The notes beneath the pieces are model-generated. The model did no database searches and had not been told where the DNA came from. It worked only from the letters and a program-made list of their open reading frames with translations. From Chloroflexota bacterium (GTDB lineage Bacteria; Chloroflexota; Dehalococcoidia; GIF9; AB-539-J10), in assembly GCA_015222295.1 (NCBI GenBank), contig JADFUZ010000026.1, positions 1 through 9,098 on the forward strand: DNA of 9,098 nt. Reading direction: 5' to 3'. Below, piece by piece: positions 1-7,093 of this stretch. Position numbers and translations under genes: made by a program. Each line of letters begins with the position of its first letter. The first letter of the stretch is position 1.

Positions 1-3000
1 CTTCAGGAGTCCTGCACTACCATCCCGACGCCAGGACCATCATACAAATTGGCGGGCAGACCTCGCTGGTGATAGAGCTGGAAGACGGGCTGAGAAAGCC
101 ATGGAAGGTCGTGTCCAATCCCCTTTGCGCCGCCGGCACAGGAAGGTTTATCGAGCAACAGGCCTACCGGCTTGGCATCAGCATGGATGATTTCGCCAGC
201 CTGGCACTGCAATGCGAGGGCACTCCACCCCGAATAGCCGCTCGATGCAGCGTGTTCGCCAAGACGGACATGATCCATCTCCAGCAAAAGGGCGTGACGG
301 TTGAGCCAATACTCTATGCTCTGTGCGAGAGCGTTGCCCGTATGGTTGGCTCTCTCAAGAAGGGCCCTTTCGCCGAGCCGGTCTATTTCGTCGGAGGCGT
401 TGCGGCCAACAGGGCCATAGCCAAAGCCCTCAACGACGTGATCTCGGCAAGGAACAAGCGGCCGGTAGAGGTGATAATCCCGGATGACTACCTTCACGTG
501 GAGGCGCTGGGGGCGGCCCTGCTCTCCGTGGGGAAGTCTTCCAAGAGCATCGAACTTCCGGCATCAGACGCAAAGCAGCGCTACTTTGAAATGCCCCCAC
601 TCAATGTCATAACCACCGAGGACAACGATACGGTCCGTACCATAGAGGACGAATGCACAGGCTATCTCGGCGTTGACGTTGGCTCCACCAGCACCAAGGC
701 GGTGATAGTTGATGACTCGGGAGAAGTCCTGGCCAAGAGCTACCTGATGACTGCCGGAAGACCGGTTGAAGCGATCAGGCAGGTCTTCCGGAACCTGCGT
801 CAGTATGGTGGAGACAGGGTGAGAATCACCGGCGTGGGTGTCACCGGTTCCGGCCGATACCTGGTCGGCAGCTTCATCGGAGCTGACCTCATCAAGAACG
901 AGATCACCGCTCAGACGAGGGCCGCGTTTGAACTGGACCCTGAAGCCGACATCATCGAGATCGGCGGCCAGGACTCCAAGCTTGTCATCAAGAGGAACGG
1001 CGTGGTAGTGGACTACCACATGAACAAAGCGTGTGCCGCCGGAACGGGAAGCTTCATTGATGAACTGGCCGAAATGCTCGGCATTTCCGTGACCAACGGT
1101 GATTTCGCCCGGTTGGCCTTCGCCGCCCCCCATACCATTGACCTGGGCACAAGGTGCGCCTCATTCATGGCTCTCGCTGTGGCTTCCGCCCAGCAAGAAG
1201 GTGTGCCCCTGGAGGTAATTGTCGCCAGCCTATCCCTGGGCATCGCGAAGAACTACCTCTCCAAAGTGGTGGAAAACAGGAAGCTCGGCGACAAGGTTAT
1301 CCTCACCGGGGCGGTATTCTACAACCAGGCCATCATCTCGGCGTTTGAACGGGAACTCCACGGGAGAAAGCTGACCGTCCCGGAGCACAAGGAAATAAGC
1401 GGCGCCATAGGTGTAGGGCTCCTGGCGAAAGAGACGATGGATGGCCGGGAATCGAAGTTCAAGGGGCTCCAGAACGTCGTGGACAGCAAGGCCACTTTCA
1501 CTACGTTCACGTGCAAGGGGTGCGATAACAACTGCACCATTACGCGGATGGAAATGGCCGATGAGAAACCGACCTACTATGGCAGCAGGTGCGACCGCTA
1601 TGATGCAGTTGCCGGGCAGGCAAAGCGAGAGACCTCCTTCGACGACCGGGAGAGGCTACTTTTCGGAGACTATGAAAAGAGCCAGGACACAGGCCCCTCG
1701 GTGGGAATTCCCCGAGCGCTCCTGATCTATGACCTTGCGCCGCTGCTTATCGGCTTCCTCAACGCACTTGGTGCCAGGTGCGTGCTCACCAGCAAGTCCA
1801 CCGGTGACATCATCGCGAAGTCAGTCGACCTGAGCTACACCGATAGCTGTTTCCCCCTGAAACTCCTCCACGGACACGCCGCGATGCTTGATGATGTTGA
1901 CTACCTGCTTTACCCATCCGCTATCAGGCTGGGCAAGAAGGACGGGGAAGAGAACCAGAAATACGCTTGTCCCCTCGTTCAGGCAGCCCCCTACATAATA
2001 CGCAGTGCCCTCAACCTCGAGGAGCGGCTGCTGATACCGACGCTCGATTTCAGCCGGGGCGACGCAGACGTGATAGAGAACCTTAGCAACGCTGCCGTGG
2101 AGATGGGCTTCAGCAAGAGCCAAGGCAGGAAGGCGGCCATGGCCGGCATTAGGGCTCAGCACGATTTCGAGGCGGACCAGACACGTCTTGGCAAGAGGCT
2201 CCTGGAGGAGTTGCACCAGGGCAACAAGCTGGGCGTGGTTCTCTTTGCCCGGTCTTACATGTCGCAGGACTCGGGGGCCAACCTTGGCATAGCCGAGAAG
2301 CTGGCTCAGTTAGGCGTGGTGCCCATTCCGCTCGACTTCCTGCCCCTTGAGACGGTGAATCCCAAGGACTACCAGGACCGGCCGTACTGGCACTACGAGA
2401 GCAAATACATCGCTGGTGCTGCCATTACGGCAGCCGACCCACAGCTATATGGGCTGGCGTTGACGAATTTCGGCTGTGGCCCGAACTCGTTCATCCTCCG
2501 AATGGTGGAGGATATCATGGGCGAGAAGCCCCTGGGACAGCTGGAAATCGATGAGCATGCCGCCGAGGCCGGAATCGTTACCCGCCTGGAGGCGTTCGTC
2601 GATACAATAGAAGGATTCGCGCGGAGCGCTGCTCCCCATCCCGTCCCCCGTGAATCCATTTACCGGGGAGTGCCCACAATCAAGAAATCACACAAGGCAT
2701 ACCTGCTGGCTAACATGTCAGCGCATAGTTTAGCTATAGCTGCTGCCATGGAGGCCTATGGAGTCAAGGCGATTGTGCTTCCCGAGCCTGACGAACGTGA
2801 CCTCCTACACGCCGACCGCGTCACATCAGGGGTGGAATGCTTGCCGTACCGCGTGACCCTGGGGAGCTACCTGAGATACTGCTATGAAAACGGCAACGAC
2901 ACCAGGAATGTCGAGGTGTTCATGGCCGGGGCCTACGGTCCATGCCGCCTGGGGCACTACGCCGGGGAGCAAATGCAGACCTTCAGGAAGCTGGGCATCG

Positions 3001-3875
3001 ACCTGCCGATGCGGACCAGCGTCTCAAACGATGGCTATCGCGACACGAATCTGGGCCTCCGTTTCATGCGCCTCACCTGGAGGGGCGCCGTCGCCATGGA
3101 CTCTTTGTACAAATTCCTGTGGCGCACACGTCCCTACGAGAAACAAGCGGGGGCAGCAGACGCGCTGTTCCAAGAATACACCCTGAGGATTGCAGACCGC
3201 ATGCGCCAGAAAGAAGATGTTGCTGACCTCATGTCGCAGGCCACCAGCGCCTTCAAGTCCCTCATCGACCCCGATATGCCCAGAAGACCGCTGGTGGGCA
3301 TCAACGGGGAAATCTTCTTGCGGTCCAACAGATTCAGCAACAACAACCTTGTAGGAGTATGCGAGGACGCCGGGCTGGAAGTCATCGTGTCTCCCATGGG
3401 AGAGTGGATGAAATACATCTCATATCGATATATTGAGGATGCTACCAGGGACCGGTACTTCCGAAAGCTGGCAAGGGGCTACTTACAGAAACACGTACAG
3501 GACCACGACGAACGCTCCGTGGAAAGCCGCACCGAGGGCCTGATTCACGAGAGAGAGCCTTCGACAGAACACCTGCTGTCGTATTCTCGCCTCTGGCTTT
3601 CCCCGAAATGTGGCAGCGAGGCGGTCCTGAGTCTGGGCAGCGGCGTCGAGTGGATGGAGAACCCCGAGTTCGCCGGGGTGATATCAGTGATGCCTCACGG
3701 GTGCATGCCGGGTGGAATCGTGGCGGCGATGTCGGAGAGGATCAGCGCGCTCTACCAGAAGCCCTGGATAAACGTCACCTACGACGGTATCATGGAGACA
3801 AACAACCTCACCAGGGTCAACAACTTCGCCGAGATCATCAGGTTCTGCCGCCAGGAAGCGAACAAACAGGCCTAG
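1..3875 (+). CDS. Giant acyl-CoA dehydratase activase / DUF2229 / HgdB-like fusion protein, 5'-partial
   Basis: The frame is open at the window edge (first full codon at 3) and ends with TAG at 3873-3875, giving 1290 visible residues. The GTG at 69 is internal, because the conserved motif IIQIGGQTS lies before it. Residues below are counted from position 3. Residues 1-180 are the C-terminal part of a first BcrA/D-BadF/G (ASKHA) activase domain, with CAAGTGRFIE (Cys42) and RCSVFA (Cys82). Residues about 220-475 are a complete second copy with the ATP loop DVGSTSTK (225-232), GGQDSK (321-326), CAAGTGSFID (Cys344) and RCASFM (Cys385). In known activases these two Cys hold a [4Fe-4S] cluster shared across a dimer. 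A linker follows with Cys504, 507, 511 and 530. DUF2229 starts at VGIPRALLIYD (567), and an HgdB/HGD-D-like half covers about 897-1290. Family members drive ATP-dependent electron transfer to acyl-CoA dehydratases or reductases. Fusion of activase and acceptor halves suggests a self-contained cytoplasmic system. The substrate is unknown, and catalytic dehydratase activity is not shown by sequence. Full-length relatives are around 1400 residues, so roughly 100 or more are missing here. Confidence 0.93.
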   Translation, partial: SGVLHYHPDARTIIQIGGQTSLVIELEDGLRKPWKVVSNPLCAAGTGRFIEQQAYRLGISMDDFASLALQCEGTPPRIAARCSVFAKTDMIHLQQKGVTVEPILYALCESVARMVGSLKKGPFAEPVYFVGGVAANRAIAKALNDVISARNKRPVEVIIPDDYLHVEALGAALLSVGKSSKSIELPASDAKQRYFEMPPLNVITTEDNDTVRTIEDECTGYLGVDVGSTSTKAVIVDDSGEVLAKSYLMTAGRPVEAIRQVFRNLRQYGGDRVRITGVGVTGSGRYLVGSFIGADLIKNEITAQTRAAFELDPEADIIEIGGQDSKLVIKRNGVVVDYHMNKACAAGTGSFIDELAEMLGISVTNGDFARLAFAAPHTIDLGTRCASFMALAVASAQQEGVPLEVIVASLSLGIAKNYLSKVVENRKLGDKVILTGAVFYNQAIISAFERELHGRKLTVPEHKEISGAIGVGLLAKETMDGRESKFKGLQNVVDSKATFTTFTCKGCDNNCTITRMEMADEKPTYYGSRCDRYDAVAGQAKRETSFDDRERLLFGDYEKSQDTGPSVGIPRALLIYDLAPLLIGFLNALGARCVLTSKSTGDIIAKSVDLSYTDSCFPLKLLHGHAAMLDDVDYLLYPSAIRLGKKDGEENQKYACPLVQAAPYIIRSALNLEERLLIPTLDFSRGDADVIENLSNAAVEMGFSKSQGRKAAMAGIRAQHDFEADQTRLGKRLLEELHQGNKLGVVLFARSYMSQDSGANLGIAEKLAQLGVVPIPLDFLPLETVNPKDYQDRPYWHYESKYIAGAAITAADPQLYGLALTNFGCGPNSFILRMVEDIMGEKPLGQLEIDEHAAEAGIVTRLEAFVDTIEGFARSAAPHPVPRESIYRGVPTIKKSHKAYLLANMSAHSLAIAAAMEAYGVKAIVLPEPDERDLLHADRVTSGVECLPYRVTLGSYLRYCYENGNDTRNVEVFMAGAYGPCRLGHYAGEQMQTFRKLGIDLPMRTSVSNDGYRDTNLGLRFMRLTWRGAVAMDSLYKFLWRTRPYEKQAGAADALFQEYTLRIADRMRQKEDVADLMSQATSAFKSLIDPDMPRRPLVGINGEIFLRSNRFSNNNLVGVCEDAGLEVIVSPMGEWMKYISYRYIEDATRDRYFRKLARGYLQKHVQDHDERSVESRTEGLIHEREPSTEHLLSYSRLWLSPKCGSEAVLSLGSGVEWMENPEFAGVISVMPHGCMPGGIVAAMSERISALYQKPWINVTYDGIMETNNLTRVNNFAEIIRFCRQEANKQA

Positions 3876-3957
3876 GCAGACCTGCTTCGTTTGATCACGG
3901 GGTCCCGGCAAGGGCGACGTCACATAGCCATGGCAGCCCACAAGGCAAGCACTGAAA

Positions 3958-4410
3958 ATGGCGGCAAAGAGACAGGGAGATAGACAGCCCCTGATGCACG
4001 CCCATCTGTTCGGTGAGTTCCTGATGGGCGACGATAGCCTCCGTGTATATGAGGGCAACGAGTTGCTCTTCGCCTCACGGGAAGATAGGCTGCTGCCATT
4101 GCTCAAGTACATCGAACAGTTTGCCCCTTACCATCAGCAGGTGCTGGTGTTCGACAAGATAATAGGTAATGCCGCCGCCTTGCTGTGCGTCAAGGCGGCC
4201 TGCCGCGTGATCTACAGCCCGCTGGGAAGCGAACTGGCCATCAACACGCTGGACAGATACCGTATCGAATACCACCTCACCAGGGTCGTGCCGTACATCC
4301 AGAGGATTGACGGGGAAGCTATGTGCCCCATGGAGGAACTGTCGCTGGACAAGGAGCCTGAGGAGTTCTACGAACTGATCAAGGACACCACCAGTAGACC
4401 TCAGGATTAA
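3958..4410 (+). CDS. DUF1893 (TM1506-like) protein, predicted cytidine-deaminase-like fold
   Basis: This 150-residue soluble protein matches the DUF1893/TM1506 family by recognisable motifs: DSLRVYEGNELLFASRE (26-42), FDKIIGNAAALLCV (65-78) and GEAMCPMEEL (119-128). From memory, the Thermotoga maritima member has a cytidine-deaminase-like fold, lacks a proven activity and was crystallised with bound or attached ADP-ribose. No H/C-A-E plus PCxxC zinc signature of true deaminases is visible here, so catalysis is doubtful. Conserved polar and Cys positions are Asp66, Lys67, Cys77, Cys82 and Cys123. The start is uncertain. ATG 3958 has no clear Shine-Dalgarno. ATG 3994 (AGGGAG about 14 bases before it) would give 138 residues, close to the family length as I recall it. 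ATG 4024 has GGTGAG six bases upstream but would trim the N-terminal segment. The gene lies 82 bp after the activase fusion and 23 bp before the Fe-S reductase, so it is probably co-transcribed with both. Family assignment is fairly firm; function is unknown. Confidence 0.88.
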   Translation: MAAKRQGDRQPLMHAHLFGEFLMGDDSLRVYEGNELLFASREDRLLPLLKYIEQFAPYHQQVLVFDKIIGNAAALLCVKAACRVIYSPLGSELAINTLDRYRIEYHLTRVVPYIQRIDGEAMCPMEELSLDKEPEEFYELIKDTTSRPQD

Positions 4411-4421
4411 GGAGTTGGCTC

Positions 4422-4429
4422 AAAGGAGG
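4422..4429 (+). promoter_or_regulatory. Strong Shine-Dalgarno supporting a TTG start
   Basis: AAAGGAGG lies four bases before TTG 4434. The protein read from this TTG begins MEKTRLGQTDLMVSKLGFG, the standard N-terminus of aldo/keto reductases, and no ATG or GTG in this frame precedes that motif. Together these fix TTG as the start codon. Confidence 0.7.
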
Positions 4430-4433
4430 GGCT

Positions 4434-5456
4434 TTGGAGAAGACAAGACTGGGCCAGACGGACCTGATGGTATCGAAGCTGGGTTTCGGCAGCATCCCCA
4501 TTCAGAGGATCCCCGAAGACGAGGCAGTGGCGGTTATCAGGAGATGCCTGGAACTCGGTATCACCTACCTTGACACTGCCAACGCGTACACCACCAGTGA
4601 AGGGCGCATAGGGAAGGCGATCGCAGGAGAGCGCGACGGGCTCATCCTGAGCACGAAGTCACAGGCCCGGACCCGTGAGGGCATAGCCAGCCATCTGAAG
4701 CAAAGCCTTGACCAACTCGGGGCCAAATACATCGACCTGTACCTGTTCCACAATGTCAGCGACCTCAAGAACCTGGAAACGGTGCTTGATCCCCACGGGC
4801 CGATGGCTGTACTCAAGGAGGCCAAGAGGACGGGGCAAATCAAACACATTGGAATCACCTCGCACCAGATAGACACGGCCAAGGAGGCAGTGAAATCGGA
4901 CCAGTTTGAGACCATCATGTTTCCCTTCAATGTCGTTGCCTGCGAAGCAGCCGATGAACTGTTACCACTGGCCAGGAAGCACGACGTCGGATTCATTGCC
5001 ATGAAGCCGTTGGCCGGGGGAATGCTGGATGACGCCACCACGGCCTTCAAGTTTCTTCTCCAGTTTCCCGACGTGGTCCCAATCCCTGGTATAGAGAGAA
5101 TACCTGAGATAGAGGAGATCGTTGGAGTGCTGGAGGGACCGCGGGAAATGAGCGCTGCCGAGCAGGAAAACATGCGGCGGCTCAGGCAGGAAACGGGGAA
5201 CCAGTTCTGCCGCCGTTGTGACTACTGCCAGCCCTGCACGGTGGAAATACCCATCTCAACGGTGATGGCATTCCCCAGCATAGCCAGGCGCATGCCGCGA
5301 GAGAGCCTGGTATCGGGGTTCCTTGCCGATGCAATGGAAAAGGCCGCCAATTGCACCGAGTGCGGCGACTGCGAAGAAAGGTGTCCCTACCACCTTCCCA
5401 TCAGAGAAATGATAGCCAGTTACGTCGAACTGTACCAGGCGCTCAAGAATACGTAG
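4434..5456 (+). CDS. Fe-S aldo/keto reductase (COG1453-type predicted oxidoreductase)
   Basis: This 340-residue protein has a TIM-barrel aldo/keto reductase domain (about 1-240) and a C-terminal Fe-S extension (about 255-340). The AKR tetrad is complete: Asp47 and Tyr52 in YLDTANAYTTSEGRIG, Lys75 in ILSTKSQA, and His106 in DLYLFHN. The extension has CRRCDYCQPC (Cys259, 262, 265, 268) and CTECGDCEERCP (Cys307, 310, 313, 317). The second motif is a classical [4Fe-4S] ferredoxin signature. Proteins of this build are annotated as predicted oxidoreductases, and most have no assigned substrate. NAD(P)H-dependent carbonyl chemistry coupled to Fe-S electron transfer is the natural inference. The gene starts with TTG behind a strong ribosome site and follows the DUF1893 gene by 23 bp, so it is probably the last gene of the operon headed by the activase fusion. 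The next gene is convergent, so it probably ends the transcription unit. Family call is secure; physiological role is open. Confidence 0.93.
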   Translation: MEKTRLGQTDLMVSKLGFGSIPIQRIPEDEAVAVIRRCLELGITYLDTANAYTTSEGRIGKAIAGERDGLILSTKSQARTREGIASHLKQSLDQLGAKYIDLYLFHNVSDLKNLETVLDPHGPMAVLKEAKRTGQIKHIGITSHQIDTAKEAVKSDQFETIMFPFNVVACEAADELLPLARKHDVGFIAMKPLAGGMLDDATTAFKFLLQFPDVVPIPGIERIPEIEEIVGVLEGPREMSAAEQENMRRLRQETGNQFCRRCDYCQPCTVEIPISTVMAFPSIARRMPRESLVSGFLADAMEKAANCTECGDCEERCPYHLPIREMIASYVELYQALKNT

Positions 5457-5521
5457 CACAACGAGACAGCTTCAAGATATGTTGTCGGAACTCACTGAGG
5501 GACAATCCCGCTGGAGCAGTC

Positions 5522-5578
5522 CTGATAGGCAAGTCAAGCCGCTACTTATCAGCGCTACCTAGCGGAAACAGATAGCGC
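5522..5578. repeat. Cluster of short inverted repeats at a convergent gene junction
   Basis: Several 6-bp arms can pair in alternative ways: CTGATA (5522-5527) with TATCAG (5547-5552), CCGCTA (5539-5544) with TAGCGG (5560-5565), and GCGCTA (5552-5557) with TAGCGC (5573-5578). They lie between the Fe-S reductase stop (5456) and the secreted-protein gene, and overlap the latter's last codons. They could act as a bidirectional transcription end, but no T-tract follows on either strand, so a standard rho-independent terminator is not supported. Confidence 0.3.
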
Positions 5579-6821
5579 AGTTTGAGATAGTGAAGTATGT
5601 GATCTCGGTGTCTGTGTTGCCGTTCCGGTCAGACACCGTCACAATGATAGCAACACGCCCCGTCCCCGACGGCGCCTTCCACGTAATCTCCGAACCCGTA
5701 CCGGAGATTTCGCCCTTCTCAGCCTCCCATTCATAGCTCAGCCTGTCGCCGCCCTTGACCACACACTCGATGTCGCAGCTTCTGTTTTTTAGTATTACGT
5801 AGCCGCCCAGGGATTCCTCCAGGTACTTGTGCTCCGCAGTGGCAATCACGTCCTTGATCTTCGGCGGACCAGTGTCTCCCACGTCGATTGTCACTGACTC
5901 CGTGGCTGACTTGCCCTGACCGTCGCTGACCACAACCGTGATGTCGTAAGTGCCGTCTCTCCGGGGAGCAATCCAGGTAACAACTGGCCCTTCGCCAGAG
6001 ATATCGCCTTTCTCGGCCTTCCACTCATAGCTCAGACTGTCGCCATCGGGGTCTTCGGCACTGCATTCAATACGGCACTCGTCCTCGGGGGAAAGCATGT
6101 CCTCATCGGCCTCAAGGCTGACGATCTCTGGCGGATGATTTGCCGCCGCCAGCGCAGTCACAAAACCACTGCCTTCCTGCGGCTTGCTGCCGTCCTCTTC
6201 CGGTGCCACCTGGGTTTCCACTGCCGTCTCTCCGACAAGCGCACTGAACTGCACACTGAGTTCCTCTCGGAACTGCTGGACTTCCTCTGATCCTCTTACG
6301 TCCTGAATGGTACTCGCCAAAGCCGCGCTTGACTCGTCAATGACAAACAGGATTCCCTGTGTCGCCCACTCAGGCATTTTCCCCAGCACAATGGCCAGGA
6401 TTCGCTGCTGGCCAATATGGTCGTATTTCAACCTGTCGACCAGTCCCCTGACATCCTTTCCTTCCTGCCTGGCTTGTTCCGTCCACCCAAGGGCCTCCCC
6501 AAACTGCTCGTAGAACGTCCGGCACTGTCTTGCACCGAGTATGTACTCTCGCTGGTCGCACAACTCATGGATTGCCAGAGCGTCCTCGTCAGCAAACCTC
6601 AATGACAGCCTGGCCTTGTGTTGGGCATCAAGAACAGAGAGAAGACGGACGGCTCTGCTCCAATCCTTGAGAAAGTAAAAGGGCGACCCGGGCAGAATAC
6701 CTGGGTCGGAAACCCCACCAATGGAAACAGCCCCCTGCTGCCCGGCACTGACGGGCACGGTGGTGAACGTGACAGCCAGCACCAGAAGACTGCCGAGAAT
6801 AGCCAGGAGCTTTTTATTCAC
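5559..6821 (-). CDS. Secreted protein with DUF5667-like region and two PKD/Ig-like domains
   Basis: This is a 420-residue exported protein. The start is GTG (6819-6821), giving MNKKLLAILGSLLVLAVTFT, a lysine-rich then hydrophobic signal peptide with a likely cleavage site after VSA (residue 26). Residues about 42-200 begin with ILPGSPFYFLKDW and continue as amphipathic helices. This matches the DUF5667 pattern (LPGSPFYxLK followed by helices), which is common in Chloroflexota and Actinomycetota exported proteins. Residues 229-314 and 319-414 are two related beta-sandwich domains, each carrying SYEW(K/E)AEKG(D/E)ISG and a VVVSDGQG/VTVSDRNG strand, as in PKD or cadherin-like repeats. Each has a CxxxC pair (Cys249/253 and Cys349/353), and the chain ends with CAIC at 415-418. 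There is no LPXTG or C-terminal membrane anchor, so it is probably released or held in the envelope by interactions. The gene is convergent with the Fe-S reductase gene and separated from it by about 100 bp. The Shine-Dalgarno is weak (AGAGAAG, three bases before the start). The role is unknown; adhesion or envelope scaffolding is an inference. Confidence 0.88.
   Translation of the reverse strand: MNKKLLAILGSLLVLAVTFTTVPVSAGQQGAVSIGGVSDPGILPGSPFYFLKDWSRAVRLLSVLDAQHKARLSLRFADEDALAIHELCDQREYILGARQCRTFYEQFGEALGWTEQARQEGKDVRGLVDRLKYDHIGQQRILAIVLGKMPEWATQGILFVIDESSAALASTIQDVRGSEEVQQFREELSVQFSALVGETAVETQVAPEEDGSKPQEGSGFVTALAAANHPPEIVSLEADEDMLSPEDECRIECSAEDPDGDSLSYEWKAEKGDISGEGPVVTWIAPRRDGTYDITVVVSDGQGKSATESVTIDVGDTGPPKIKDVIATAEHKYLEESLGGYVILKNRSCDIECVVKGGDRLSYEWEAEKGEISGTGSEITWKAPSGTGRVAIIVTVSDRNGNTDTEITYFTISNCAICFR
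5701..6044 (-). repeat. Direct repeat pair from the tandem PKD-like domain duplication
   Basis: Positions 5701-5750 and 5995-6044 are the same 50-base block with about seven differences, offset by 294 bases (98 codons). They encode the SYEW-AEKG core of the second and first beta-sandwich domains. The rest of the two domains is less alike, so the block is either a recently converted patch or the most constrained core of an older duplication. Confidence 0.75.
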
Positions 6822-7093
6822 ACTTCTCTACTTGCTGGTGAAATCCCGGGGGCACACATCAGTATACAACGCATCAAGAACGGGATAGTTTAGTCTGTAG
6901 CTCCGCAAATATGACCGTCTCGCTCTCTTGACCTCATTTAGATACTGTAACATAGCCTCATTCCGTACAGTGTGTCAAGGTCTGACTGGTATCGCAGTTC
7001 GCGAGTGTACGTGGCGCAGGCATTCCCGCACCTGAACTCACATAATACTGCGGAGGGGTTCTTCCTGTCAAGCTTTTGTACTCGTCCGTATGA
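6822..7093. other. Gene-free stretch upstream of the secreted-protein gene
   Basis: No convincing coding frame is seen on either strand. On the minus strand TATACT (rc of 6861-6866) lies 39 bases before the GTG start at 6821 and could be a -10 element for the secreted-protein gene, but no good -35 lies 16-18 bases further out. TGTCAAG occurs at 6973-6979 and 7066-7072, and CTTGACCTC at 6927-6935 and 7103-7111. These may be remnants of insertion-sequence ends next to the transposase fragment, or chance. Nothing RNA-like was recognised. Confidence 0.4.

Noticed and set aside
69..71. GTG as the true start of the activase fusion gene
   Set aside because: The same frame is open to position 3, and the conserved IIQIGGQTS motif of the activase domain lies upstream of this GTG, so the gene begins outside the window.
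564..1133. Long open minus-strand frame inside the activase fusion gene
   Set aside because: It lies opposite strong family motifs on the plus strand (DVGSTSTK, GGQDSK, CAAGTG), and its protein resembles no family. It is a shadow of codon bias.
3930..3983. Short plus-strand ATG frame (17 codons, MAAHKASTENGGKETGR) overlapping the start of the DUF1893 gene
   Set aside because: No Shine-Dalgarno and no family resemblance. It is probably chance, although a leader peptide cannot be excluded.
4565..5173. 202-residue minus-strand frame inside the Fe-S reductase gene
   Set aside because: The plus strand carries the full AKR catalytic tetrad over the same bases. The minus reading is Ser/Leu-rich without domain motifs.
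5457..5521. Hairpins GGGACAATCCC and ACAAC/GTTGT as a terminator for the plus-strand operon
   Set aside because: Stems of only three to five pairs and no following T-run; too weak to call.
6928..6955. Plus-strand promoter TTGACC with a downstream TAACAT
   Set aside because: The spacer is only about 14-15 bases, and no plus-strand gene follows in the region.
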